Assembly: GCA_016185705.1 (NCBI GenBank)
Contig: JACPMZ010000008.1
Coordinates: forward strand, 1 to 57,122
DNA length: 57,122 nucleotides
Direction: 5' to 3'
DNA from: Candidatus Woesearchaeota archaeon
GTDB lineage: Archaea > Nanobdellota > Nanobdellia > Woesearchaeales > UBA10216
The stretch's first letter is position 1; each line of letters starts with the position of its first letter. Both the position numbers and the translations under genes were made by a program. Below, piece by piece: positions 23,176-30,976 of this stretch. The notes under the pieces were generated by a model. It made no database searches, had not been told where the DNA came from, and was given only the letters and a program-made list of their open reading frames with translations.

Positions 23176-24699
23176 CTACTCATACTCAATAGTAGCCGGC
23201 GGCTTCTGTGTGATGTCGTAGACAACCCTTGTTACTCCTTTGATTCTTTTCGTTATTCTGCTGCTTGTCCTTTCCAGCAATTCATTTGGGAGTTTAGCCC
23301 AGTCTGCTGTCATGGCATCCTGGCTTGTTACTGCGCGCAGCGCTATGATGCGGCCGTATGCCCTTGCATCCCCCATTACGCCTACTGCTTTGCCGGGAAG
23401 CAGTGCTGCAAATGCCTGCCATGTTTTTTCGTAGTATCCGCTTTTCTTCAGTTCTTCAGTGAATATTGAGTCCGCTTCCCTGAGCATGGCAATTTTCTGC
23501 GGCGTGATTTTTCCGAGTATGCGCACTGCCAATCCTGGCCCGGGGAAAGGGTGCCTCATCAGCAGTTCTTTTTCTATGCCTAATTGCCTGCCAAGCTGCC
23601 TTACTTCGTCTTTGTACAGCTCTTTCAGCGGCTCAATCAGCTTGAGCTTCATTTTTTCAGGCAGTCCGCCTACGTTGTGGTGGGTTTTTATGACTGCTGC
23701 CTGCCCGGATGCTTTTGCTGATTCTATCCTGTCAGGGTATATTGTTCCCTGGCCCAGAAATGTGATGCGGTTCTTCTTTTTCAGCTGCTGCACCTGGCTT
23801 TCAAATACGTCAATGAATGTTTTTCCTATTATTTTGCGTTTTTCCTCTGGCTCAGACACTCCTTTCAGTTTTCTTAAAAAAAGTTTGGACGCATCTATGC
23901 GGTAAAAGTGTTCAAATTTTAATTTTTTGTAAAGCGAAACGACTTCTTCTGCTTCGCCTTTTCTTGTCAATCCGTGGTCTACAAACACGCAGTGTATGTT
24001 TGGCGTTGCTTTTCTTATTAGTGCTGAGGCAACCAGGCTGTCCACTCCGCCTGACACGCCCATTATTACTGCTTCTTCTCCAACGGCTGCTTTTATTTCT
24101 GCGATGAGCTTTCTGTCCAGCCCTCTGATTGCGTAGTCCTTTTTGCTGCCGCATATTTTTACGAAATTTCTCAGTATTTGCATGCCGTTGGTTGTGTGCA
24201 CGACTTCGGGGTGGAACTGCACGCCGTAAATTTTCCTTTTGTCATCAGCAAAAGCTGCTATTCTGCATTCTTCTGTTGAGCCGATTGTTTCAAAGCCTTC
24301 AGGCGGATTTAATACAGAGTCGCCGTGGCTGGCCCATACATGCTCCTTTTTTCCCAGGCCGTTAAACAGCAGCGATTTTTTTGGCGAGAGCATTTCTTTG
24401 CCGTACTCCTTTGAGGAAGGCGCTACTTTTCCTCCAAGCAGGTGCGCAAGCAGCTGGTGTCCGTAGCATATTCCCAGTACAGGTATGCCCAGCTTCAGTA
24501 TTTCTTTGTCAATTGCTAAGCTGTCTTCTCCGTAAACGCTTCTGGGGCCGCCTGACAGGATTATTCCGGCTGGATTTAGCTTCTCAATTTCCTCTTTTCT
24601 GGTTGCAGGCATTGCTATTTCTGCGTAGACTCCCAGGCTTCTTATGCGTCTTGCAATAAGGTGGGCGTATTGTCCTCCGAAGTCCATTACTATTATCAT
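23176..24699 (-). CDS. guaA: GMP synthase (glutamine-hydrolysing)
   Basis: Converts XMP to GMP. 507 residues from ATG 24699 (MIIVMDFGGQYAHLIARR), chosen because class I amidotransferase domains of GuaA start there; a longer frame begins inside a hairpin repeat and adds unlikely sequence. Amidotransferase triad: nucleophile in GICYGHQL, and HPE in QFHPEVVHT. PP-loop ATPase SGGVDSLVASAL, then the GMP-synthase dimerisation domain ending in TQKPPATIEYE. Bacterial-type single chain, whereas many archaea split it in two. It ends the purine operon; guaB is not in the window. Confidence 0.94.
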   Translation of the reverse strand: MIIVMDFGGQYAHLIARRIRSLGVYAEIAMPATRKEEIEKLNPAGIILSGGPRSVYGEDSLAIDKEILKLGIPVLGICYGHQLLAHLLGGKVAPSSKEYGKEMLSPKKSLLFNGLGKKEHVWASHGDSVLNPPEGFETIGSTEECRIAAFADDKRKIYGVQFHPEVVHTTNGMQILRNFVKICGSKKDYAIRGLDRKLIAEIKAAVGEEAVIMGVSGGVDSLVASALIRKATPNIHCVFVDHGLTRKGEAEEVVSLYKKLKFEHFYRIDASKLFLRKLKGVSEPEEKRKIIGKTFIDVFESQVQQLKKKNRITFLGQGTIYPDRIESAKASGQAAVIKTHHNVGGLPEKMKLKLIEPLKELYKDEVRQLGRQLGIEKELLMRHPFPGPGLAVRILGKITPQKIAMLREADSIFTEELKKSGYYEKTWQAFAALLPGKAVGVMGDARAYGRIIALRAVTSQDAMTADWAKLPNELLERTSSRITKRIKGVTRVVYDITQKPPATIEYE

Positions 24700-24758
24700 T
24701 TTTTTCTCAACCGGGCTTATTTTTTTGTGCTTTTTCGTTTGCCCAACGCTTTTTCTCC

Positions 24759-24808
24759 TTTCCCAATTCACCCTCCCTCAACTTTATAAGGGGGGTGAAC
24801 TTGGGAAA
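24759..24808. repeat. CT/AG hairpin element
   Basis: Arms TTTCCCAATTCACCCTCCCT and AGGGGGGTGAACTTGGGAAA pair over about 19 bp with one bulge. Loop CAACTTTATA. Lies between purP and guaA. Same outer-arm type as the copy at 11527. Confidence 0.7.
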
Positions 24809-24858
24809 TAGGGCGTGAGGCAGCAATATAATGCGCAGTCAGCAAAGTGTATGCGCAG

Positions 24859-25962
24859 CTACGTAACTATCTCCCCCATCCTGTTTTCCTGCGCTGCTTT
24901 TTTTATCTCCATTGCTATACGCCGCCCTGCGCTTATGTCCTTTCCGTACAGGTAGTTCATGTATGGCGTGTATCTTGTGCCCGGGCTGCCTGGTATGCGC
25001 ATGCTCACATCAAACACCACTATTTCCTCTGCAGGCGGTCCTGCTGTTATCGCTCCCTGCAGTGCAAACGGCCCTATGATGCCTGGCGGATAGTGCTGCT
25101 GAGTTGCTTTAACAAAATTAGCTGCTTCCTCGTATGCTTTTTCCAGCAGCGATTCCTTTACAGTTACTGCCGTGTGGCCTGCTTCTATGTATTTTGCTTT
25201 GTGGTGCTGCATTATTTCGTTTTGCTCAGGCGCTGTAAGACGCAGCAGTCCGTCTATGTTTGTCTGCCTGCGCACGTCTGTTCCCAAAAGTTCCAGTTCT
25301 TTTGTTAGCGGCGAATAAAAGAAGTTGAAATTCACCGGCGCTCCTGCGACAAATTCTTCTATTACTGCTTTTTTCAGGGCTTCTTCTGTTATTGTTCTGT
25401 TTTCAATGAGCTGCTGCGATTTTTTTTTGTAATCAGCTGCGTTAGCTGCAATGAAGAATGCTCTTTCATAGCTGCGCTGCGCTTCTGCTGCCTTTACCAA
25501 CGCCAGGCAGTCAATTTCCTCTGGCTTGGAAAATCTTTTTGGCGTTTTTATTCCTGCCTGCTCCAGCAGGAAGTACTGGTTTTTGTCTTCGTTTCTCTCC
25601 TCCTTCCTCACCAGCTGCCTAGTTCCGAATATCGGCACCAGAAAATCATTTTCTATTTCTTCAAAGTTGCAGTAAACCCAGAAGTATCTGCTGTGGACAA
25701 ATATGGTGTTTAGCTGCCTAAGCTGCTCCTGCACTTTTGTTATGTCGGCAAATTTGTCAATTATTATTGCCTCGTCAACGATTTTTTTGTAGTGCTGCGT
25801 GTATGTTTTTTCTCTTCCTCTTTGGCATACCACTGCTGTTCTCAGCCCTTCGTCTTTTGCTCCCCTGCACACATCCAGGGCAGAGTGGCCTCCCAGCGTG
25901 CCTACTGTTATTTCTTTGCCGTATTTTTGGAGTACTGCATCTATCTGCTGTTTTGTTATCAT
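24859..25962 (-). CDS. purP: PurP-family FAICAR synthetase, copy 1
   Basis: 367 residues. PurP makes FAICAR from AICAR, formate and ATP (archaeal step 9 of purine synthesis) with an ATP-grasp fold. Family signatures: GTLGGHSALDVCRGAKDEGLRTAVVCQRGR at the N-terminus, EEFVAGAPVNFNFFYSP, and VFDVSMRIPGSPGTR..LYGKDISAGRRIAMEIKKA at the C-terminus. It directly follows a second, clearly diverged purP (1-bp gap), so the two are old paralogs. Archaeal tandem PurPs form two groups, and only one has demonstrated activity; I cannot tell which this is. Confidence 0.88.
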   Translation of the reverse strand: MITKQQIDAVLQKYGKEITVGTLGGHSALDVCRGAKDEGLRTAVVCQRGREKTYTQHYKKIVDEAIIIDKFADITKVQEQLRQLNTIFVHSRYFWVYCNFEEIENDFLVPIFGTRQLVRKEERNEDKNQYFLLEQAGIKTPKRFSKPEEIDCLALVKAAEAQRSYERAFFIAANAADYKKKSQQLIENRTITEEALKKAVIEEFVAGAPVNFNFFYSPLTKELELLGTDVRRQTNIDGLLRLTAPEQNEIMQHHKAKYIEAGHTAVTVKESLLEKAYEEAANFVKATQQHYPPGIIGPFALQGAITAGPPAEEIVVFDVSMRIPGSPGTRYTPYMNYLYGKDISAGRRIAMEIKKAAQENRMGEIVT

Positions 25963-25963
25963 T

Positions 25964-26980
25964 TTATACCAGAACCCTGTCCAGCTGGTTGTTCTGTATT
26001 GCCAGTTTTATTTCCCTTGCTATACGCCGCCCTGTGCTCATTGGATGTCCGTACTTCAAATCCGAGTATGGGCTGCAGTTTATGAAGAAGTTTGTGCCTG
26101 CCACTATTCTTGCTGATATTTCAAATACAAAAAACTTGAGCTCTGGCGTGATTATTGTCTCTAAGCTGAATGGCCCTATCAGTCCGTGCTTTTCCAGCTT
26201 TCTGGATGCTTTTACCACTGCTTCCCCCATTTCGATTATTTCCGGAAGCAGTGATTCCCTTACTACGAGCGGCACATTTCCTGTTATGTTGTAGCTTGTC
26301 TCCAGCCCGAGGTCCAGCTGGTCTTTTGCCGCAATCCGTCCTATGCTGTCCACGTTGCTTTCGTATCTTTTGTCAAAGCTCATTATTTCAATCTCGCCGT
26401 TTATGGGTGAGTAAAAGTAGTGTATGTATATTGGCGCTCCGATGATGTATTCCTGTATTATGTAGGGGTTTCCCTGCTTTTTTCCCATTTTTTCATGGAA
26501 TTCGTCTGCATTCTTTGCAAGGAAAAAGCCCTTGCCGCCTTTTGCCCCGAAGAATTTTATTATTACAGGGCTGTCTATGTCCTCGGGCTGCGCGAATATT
26601 TTTGGCAGGATGAGCCCTGCTTTTTTGAGCCATTCCCTTTGCATCTGCCTGTTGTATTCCCATTTCAGTATTTTGCGGTTTCCAAAATACAGCAGGTTAA
26701 GCTTTTCTATTTCTTCCTGGCTCATTACGCCTGTAAAGGTTCCATGCGGCACGATTATTGCTTTTTTGTCTCTTAGCTCATTCACTTTTTCAGGAAGGTC
26801 TGAGAACCTGTTTACTGTTATTATTTCATCAGCCACCCCGAACATCCTGTATGGCCTGTCCCGCCCTTTTTCGCATATTGCTATCGTTTTGAAGCCTTCG
26901 TCTTTGGCTCCCTTGAGTATCTGGAGTGCCGAGTGGCTGCCTAATGTTGCAATTGCATAATTCAGATTTTGCTCTTCCAT
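25964..26980 (-). CDS. purP: PurP-family FAICAR synthetase, copy 2
   Basis: 338 residues from ATG 26980 (MEEQNLNYAIATLGSHSALQILKGAKDEGF; an ATG three codons earlier, at 26989, is possible). Same architecture as the downstream copy: IIQEYIIGAPIYIHYFYSP, GLIGPFSLETIITPELKFFVFEISARIVAGTNFF, YGHPMSTGRRIAREIKLA. It overlaps the purB 3' end by 19 bp. It has shorter inserts than copy 1 and appears to keep the ATP-grasp acidic residues in FEISARIVAGTN. It may be the catalytic one, or the two may form a hetero-oligomer (inference). Confidence 0.88.
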   Translation of the reverse strand: MEEQNLNYAIATLGSHSALQILKGAKDEGFKTIAICEKGRDRPYRMFGVADEIITVNRFSDLPEKVNELRDKKAIIVPHGTFTGVMSQEEIEKLNLLYFGNRKILKWEYNRQMQREWLKKAGLILPKIFAQPEDIDSPVIIKFFGAKGGKGFFLAKNADEFHEKMGKKQGNPYIIQEYIIGAPIYIHYFYSPINGEIEIMSFDKRYESNVDSIGRIAAKDQLDLGLETSYNITGNVPLVVRESLLPEIIEMGEAVVKASRKLEKHGLIGPFSLETIITPELKFFVFEISARIVAGTNFFINCSPYSDLKYGHPMSTGRRIAREIKLAIQNNQLDRVLV

Positions 26981-28302
26981 TCGTCGCACACCTTCTGTGT
27001 TTTTGCTGCTGCTATTCCTGTGTATTTTTCCGGATTCTTTAGTGTTTCAATTTGCTGCTGGGTCATTTTTGCGAGGTATGGCTTCAGCTCTTTGTCTGCC
27101 ATTAGCTGCTGCAGGAAATCCTTTCCTGAAAGTGTTATCTTCCTTACTGCTTCGTGCGCATCAGGATGTCCAAGCGCTGCAAGCATGATGTATGCCGGCT
27201 CTGCTGCCGCGCTGCTGCTGATATTTTTTCTGAGGCTTTCCTTGTCTACTGCCAGATTTTTCATTGTTTTTTTGAGCTTTTTTGCTGCGGTATATGCCGC
27301 AGCTACTATTTCTGTATTGAACCGGGATGATGCGGAGTTTGTCAGGTCCCGCTGGTGCTCGGATATCTGGTCCATGTAAACAGTATTCATTCTGGGCATT
27401 ATTGCTTTCCACATTGACTTTACGTTTTCAAAGTTTATGGGGTTGCGCTTGTGCGGCATTGTGCTTGAGCCGACCTGCTGCGCTCCAAATTCCTCGTAAA
27501 CTTCTGCGATTTCGCTTCTTTGCAGATGGCGCATGTCATCTGCTACGTTAGCCATTACGCCCATTGCAGATATGATTGCGTGCATTAAGTCTGCGGTGTA
27601 TTCTGCTTCCACGAGCTGGGTTGAGTGGCTGCCTGGCTTTAAGCTGAGTTTTTTCAGTATGGCAGCTTCAAATTCTTCCGGATTCCTGATTATCAGCGAG
27701 GAGGCATTGTATGCGCCCACCGCTCCTGAGAATTTTCCCCTCAAATTGGCGGCTGCTTCCCTTATTTTCAGTATTCTGCCGCCGAGCCGGGAAATGTATG
27801 ATGCAATGGTGAAGCCGAATGTTATTGGCTCTGCGTGCTGCCCGTGGGTTCTTCCTATCTGCGCTGTTTCCTTTTCGCGCTCCGCGATTTCTATCAGCGT
27901 TTTTTCAAGCGCTGCCAGTTCAGGCAGCAAAACCTGCTCGCAGGCATCCTTTATTCTCAATGCCTCGGCTGTTGATATTATGTCGTTGCTCGTCGCTGTC
28001 AAATGAACGAATGGCTTTGCCTCGTCGCTCACCTTCCGCTGTATGCAGTTTACCAGTGCGCGTATGTTGTGCTTTATGCGCTGCTCTTCCTCATAAACTT
28101 CGGCAGCTGTTATGCTGCGTGCTGCCTGCTCTATCTCGTCAGCTGCTTTTTGGCTGCAGATTCCGTTGTCAGCGAGCGTTTTGGCAAGCGCCGCTTCCAC
28201 TTTTATCTGGTATCGGATGGCAGCTTCCTCTGATAAGTACGGCTTCAGTTCATCGCTGTAGTACCTGTAGTCCAGCGGGCTTATTGCGTCAAACTTGTTC
28301 AT
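26962..28302 (-). CDS. purB: Adenylosuccinate lyase
   Basis: 446 residues, fumarase/aspartase superfamily. Cleaves SAICAR to AICAR and adenylosuccinate to AMP, both with fumarate release. Signature GSSTMPHKRNPINFEN on the mobile catalytic loop, upstream TATSNDIISTAEAL and GRTHGQHAEPITFG (catalytic His). C-terminal domain SGKDFLQQLMADKELKPYL as expected. The ATG at 28302 starts MNKFDAISPLDYRY, typical of the family. Placed between purC and purP, matching the pathway order of steps 8 and 9. Confidence 0.95.
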   Translation of the reverse strand: MNKFDAISPLDYRYYSDELKPYLSEEAAIRYQIKVEAALAKTLADNGICSQKAADEIEQAARSITAAEVYEEEQRIKHNIRALVNCIQRKVSDEAKPFVHLTATSNDIISTAEALRIKDACEQVLLPELAALEKTLIEIAEREKETAQIGRTHGQHAEPITFGFTIASYISRLGGRILKIREAAANLRGKFSGAVGAYNASSLIIRNPEEFEAAILKKLSLKPGSHSTQLVEAEYTADLMHAIISAMGVMANVADDMRHLQRSEIAEVYEEFGAQQVGSSTMPHKRNPINFENVKSMWKAIMPRMNTVYMDQISEHQRDLTNSASSRFNTEIVAAAYTAAKKLKKTMKNLAVDKESLRKNISSSAAAEPAYIMLAALGHPDAHEAVRKITLSGKDFLQQLMADKELKPYLAKMTQQQIETLKNPEKYTGIAAAKTQKVCDEWKSKI

Positions 28303-28383
28303 TTTTTTTTGCTTTTGTCTGAACTAACATTTTCGTTGCCTTTTAACCCCGCTGCTTTCTTCCTTCTCACATTTCTTTTCCCG

Positions 28384-28422
28384 AATTTCATGCTCCCTGT
28401 CAAGTTAAGGGAGAGCGAAATT
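28384..28422. repeat. CT/AG hairpin element
   Basis: Arms AATTTCATGCTCCCT and AGGGAGAGCGAAATT with loop GTCAAGTTA, imperfect in the middle. Spacer between purC and purB. Confidence 0.6.
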
Positions 28423-28469
28423 TGTGAAGCAGGGATGCAGCCGATTTGCCAAGCAGCGCCAGGCACATC

Positions 28470-29417
28470 CTAAGCGTTTACCCCCAAGTTCTTCTTCATC
28501 CTCTCGTTTACGTTTCCTTCTGTTGTTTCAAATTCTTTTCCTGTTATCAGTTCAAACAGCTCAATGTACTTTTTGGCTGCCTGCACTATCACTTCTTCTG
28601 AAAGTTCCGGCGCCGGCCCGTTTCCCATGTAGTTCTTCTCTTTTATGAGCCACTGCCTGATGTATTCCTTGTCCAGCATTTGCTGCGGCTCTCCTTTCGC
28701 ATAACGCTCAGAGTATGTTTCTTTTATCCAGTAGCGTGAGCTGTCCGGAGTGTGCAATTCATCAATTACTGCAATGCTGCCGTCTGCTGTTTCTCCGAAT
28801 TCGTATTTTGTGTCAACAAGTATTAGGCCGCGGGCAGCAGCAATTTCAGTTCCTTTCGCAAACAGCTTCAGGGCCATCTGCTCCATTTGCCTGTATTTGT
28901 CTTCCGGTATTAGTTTGAGCACGTCTTCCCGCTTCATTGGCATGTCATGCCCTGCTGTTGCTTTGGTGCTTGGCGTGATGATTGCAATTTCAAGCTTCTG
29001 GTCTTTTTTCATTCCTGACGGCAGCTTTAATCCGTAGCTGTCCTGCTCTTTCTCGTATTCCCGCCACAGCGAGCCGGTTATGTGCTGCCTTACCACCACT
29101 TCCACAGGGAACGGCTTGCACAGCTTTACTATCATGACGTTGGGGTCCGGGCTTGAAATGAAGTGGTTCGGAACGTCTTTTGTTTCGTTGAACCAGAATG
29201 CAGCCAGCTGGTTGAGCACCTGGCCTTTGTATGGTATTGTTCCAAGCACCACGTCAAATGCGCTGATTCTGTCAGTGGCTATGATTGTCCTTCTGTTGCT
29301 TTTCCTGTCAGTGTAGTTGTCTCTTACTTTGCCCTTGTATTTCTCTCCTAATCCGGAAAAGTCTGTTTCTTTTACTGTGTTGCTGATGTTGTTTCTGATT
29401 GTCTGTTCGGTTATCAT
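28470..29417 (-). CDS. purC: SAICAR synthase
   Basis: 315 residues, the longer form of the enzyme. Condenses CAIR with aspartate using ATP (step 7). Motifs: YKGKVRDNY near the N-terminus (nucleotide loop), ATDRISAFDVVLGTIPYKGQVLNQLAAFWF, VVRQHITGSLWREYEKE, and LVDTKYEFGE..AVIDELHTPDSSRYW for CAIR/Mg binding. ATG at 29417 (MITEQTIRNNI). Separated from purE upstream and purB downstream by spacers that each hold one CT/AG hairpin. Confidence 0.95.
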   Translation of the reverse strand: MITEQTIRNNISNTVKETDFSGLGEKYKGKVRDNYTDRKSNRRTIIATDRISAFDVVLGTIPYKGQVLNQLAAFWFNETKDVPNHFISSPDPNVMIVKLCKPFPVEVVVRQHITGSLWREYEKEQDSYGLKLPSGMKKDQKLEIAIITPSTKATAGHDMPMKREDVLKLIPEDKYRQMEQMALKLFAKGTEIAAARGLILVDTKYEFGETADGSIAVIDELHTPDSSRYWIKETYSERYAKGEPQQMLDKEYIRQWLIKEKNYMGNGPAPELSEEVIVQAAKKYIELFELITGKEFETTEGNVNERMKKNLGVNA

Positions 29418-29467
29418 TTTTTTGCACGGCTCCTGAATTTCAGCGCATTTCGCTTGCCATGTTTTCC

Positions 29468-29514
29468 GCTGCTTTTTTCCTCCATTGAAATTTAGGGGGT
29501 AAAAGAAGCGCAGC
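29468..29514. repeat. CT/AG hairpin element
   Basis: Arms GCTGCTTTTTTCCTCC and GGGGGTAAAAGAAGCGCAGC with loop ATTGAAATTTA, a 2-nt bulge in the right arm. Spacer between purE and purC. Confidence 0.65.
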
Positions 29515-29543
29515 AGGCGCGCAATGGTAAGGGGCAGGCGAGT

Positions 29544-30287
29544 TTACGCGGAAGCTCTCACCTCTTCATCTGCTTCCTTCACTTTTTCCGCTAACTTTCT
29601 TCTGTAGTCGCTGATGTCCCTGCCGGCAATCTCTGCTGCCGCTACTGCAGCATTTTCTCCCATGTTAACGCCAACCCACAGTCCATGCTTTGCAGCCCGC
29701 ATTGCCCTTATAGCATCTTCTGCTTTTGTTTCTCCGACAGGGCAGTATATTATTAGTTCCCCTTTCTTTTCAGCGGCTTTTCCAATTTCAGTAAAGACTA
29801 TGTTGATTGCATCTGCTGCTGTGTTTCCCATTTCAAATGGCATTCCGAGTTCTTCAAGCACGGCAGCGCATTTGTCAGCTGCCTTCCCTTCCCCTGTTAC
29901 CGCTACTTTGTCATTTTTCATGTTTTCAATGATTTTTTTTGCCTCTGCTGCTGCGTTTTCTTTGCTTACTGCCAGCACCGGTATTCCCGGAGGCATTTGA
30001 GCTATTGACAGGAAGCTGTCCAGTCCGTCATAGGCAGCGGCACACCACACGCCCAGCACCGGAACTGTTTTTTTTGCTGCAATTACTCCGGAAAGATGCG
30101 CTGCAAGCCCTGCTCCTGAAATTATAAGCGAATAGTTGCCGCTGATTATCTCTTCCACTTTGTCCGGCGTTTTGTGGGCGCTTGCTATCCTCAGCTCATG
30201 CTCAATGCCGAGCTGCTGCAGCTCATCTGAAATTTTTGTGTATGTTTCTTCGTCGCTTTTGCTTGCAAAAAGCACCAGGGTTTTCAT
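29544..30287 (-). CDS. purE: AIR carboxylase PurE, two-domain form
   Basis: 247 residues, longer than the ~160 of bacterial PurE. The first domain has ASKSDEETYTK (phosphate-binding loop), RIASAHKTPDKV (AIR-binding SAHRTP equivalent) and GAGLAAHLSGVIAAKKTVPVLGVW. The second half is a degenerate PurE-like repeat (VAVTGEGKAADKCAAVLEELGMPFE..GVNMGENAAVAAAEIAGRD). No purK is present, so it probably carboxylates AIR directly with CO2 (class II behaviour, inference). Overlaps the end of purQ by 4 bp. Confidence 0.85.
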   Translation of the reverse strand: MKTLVLFASKSDEETYTKISDELQQLGIEHELRIASAHKTPDKVEEIISGNYSLIISGAGLAAHLSGVIAAKKTVPVLGVWCAAAYDGLDSFLSIAQMPPGIPVLAVSKENAAAEAKKIIENMKNDKVAVTGEGKAADKCAAVLEELGMPFEMGNTAADAINIVFTEIGKAAEKKGELIIYCPVGETKAEDAIRAMRAAKHGLWVGVNMGENAAVAAAEIAGRDISDYRRKLAEKVKEADEEVRASA

Positions 30288-30976
30288 TTGTGTTGCTCTA
30301 CTATGTTTTTGAATACCTGCAGCCCTTCCCCTTTTCCCCCGGGATAGTTTTGCGGGGTAAGGTTTCTTTCAGGGTGCGGCATAATTCCTATAACATTTCC
30401 TTTTTTGTTGGTTATTCCCGCTACATCCCGCAGCGAGCCGTTTGGGTTATCAGGGTAGCGACTCCCCGCATATTTAAATAATATTTGGCTGTTTTCCTCA
30501 AGATGCTCAAGCGTTTCTTCATCTGCTGAAAATTTTCCTTCCCCGTGCGCAACCGGCAGGTAAAGCTCCTTGATTTTGCCTGTTCCTCTGAGCTTCACCC
30601 ATCTGCATTCAAATTTTCCTGAATCGTTGTTTGTAAGCATTGCTTTTCCGTTTCCCGGCAGCAGCCCTGTTCTTACCAGTACCTGGAATCCGTTGCATAT
30701 TCCGATTATGGTTTTTCCCTCTTCAGCAAACTGCTCAATCTGCGCTTTCAGTTTCATGTTCAGCTGGTTTGCGAGTATTGTTCCTGCTGCTATGTAGTCG
30801 CCGTAGCTGAATCCTCCGGGCAGTGCCAGTATGTCGTAATCTGCGAGTTTTTTTGTTCCGGCAATCAGCTCGTTGACGTGCACCTGTTCTGTCTGCGCGC
30901 CGGCCAGTTTGAAGCCGTATTCGGTTTCGTCGTTGCAGTTTGTGCCTGCGCTTCTTAGTATCAGCGCTTTTACCAT
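30284..30976 (-). CDS. purQ: FGAM synthase glutaminase subunit
   Basis: Class I glutamine amidotransferase supplying ammonia to PurL (step 4). MVKALILRSAGTNCNDETEYGFKLAG start, GGFSYGDYIAAGTILA, nucleophile in GICNGFQVLVRTGLLPG, and GIMPHPERNL with catalytic His. 230 residues from ATG 30976, whose codon overlaps the purSL stop (ATGGTAA). A GTG at 30994 is a longer alternative. As usual in archaea and Gram-positive bacteria, the FGAM synthase is a PurS/PurL/PurQ complex rather than one chain. Confidence 0.95.
   Translation of the reverse strand: MVKALILRSAGTNCNDETEYGFKLAGAQTEQVHVNELIAGTKKLADYDILALPGGFSYGDYIAAGTILANQLNMKLKAQIEQFAEEGKTIIGICNGFQVLVRTGLLPGNGKAMLTNNDSGKFECRWVKLRGTGKIKELYLPVAHGEGKFSADEETLEHLEENSQILFKYAGSRYPDNPNGSLRDVAGITNKKGNVIGIMPHPERNLTPQNYPGGKGEGLQVFKNIVEQHK

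Noticed and set aside
24700-24771. Longer N-terminus of guaA starting in the hairpin
   Set aside because: Would add a basic 24-residue peptide not found in GuaA; the amidotransferase domain starts at MIIVMDFGGQY.
24859-26980. Tandem purP as an assembly duplication
   Set aside because: The two proteins differ throughout in sequence and insert lengths; old paralogs.
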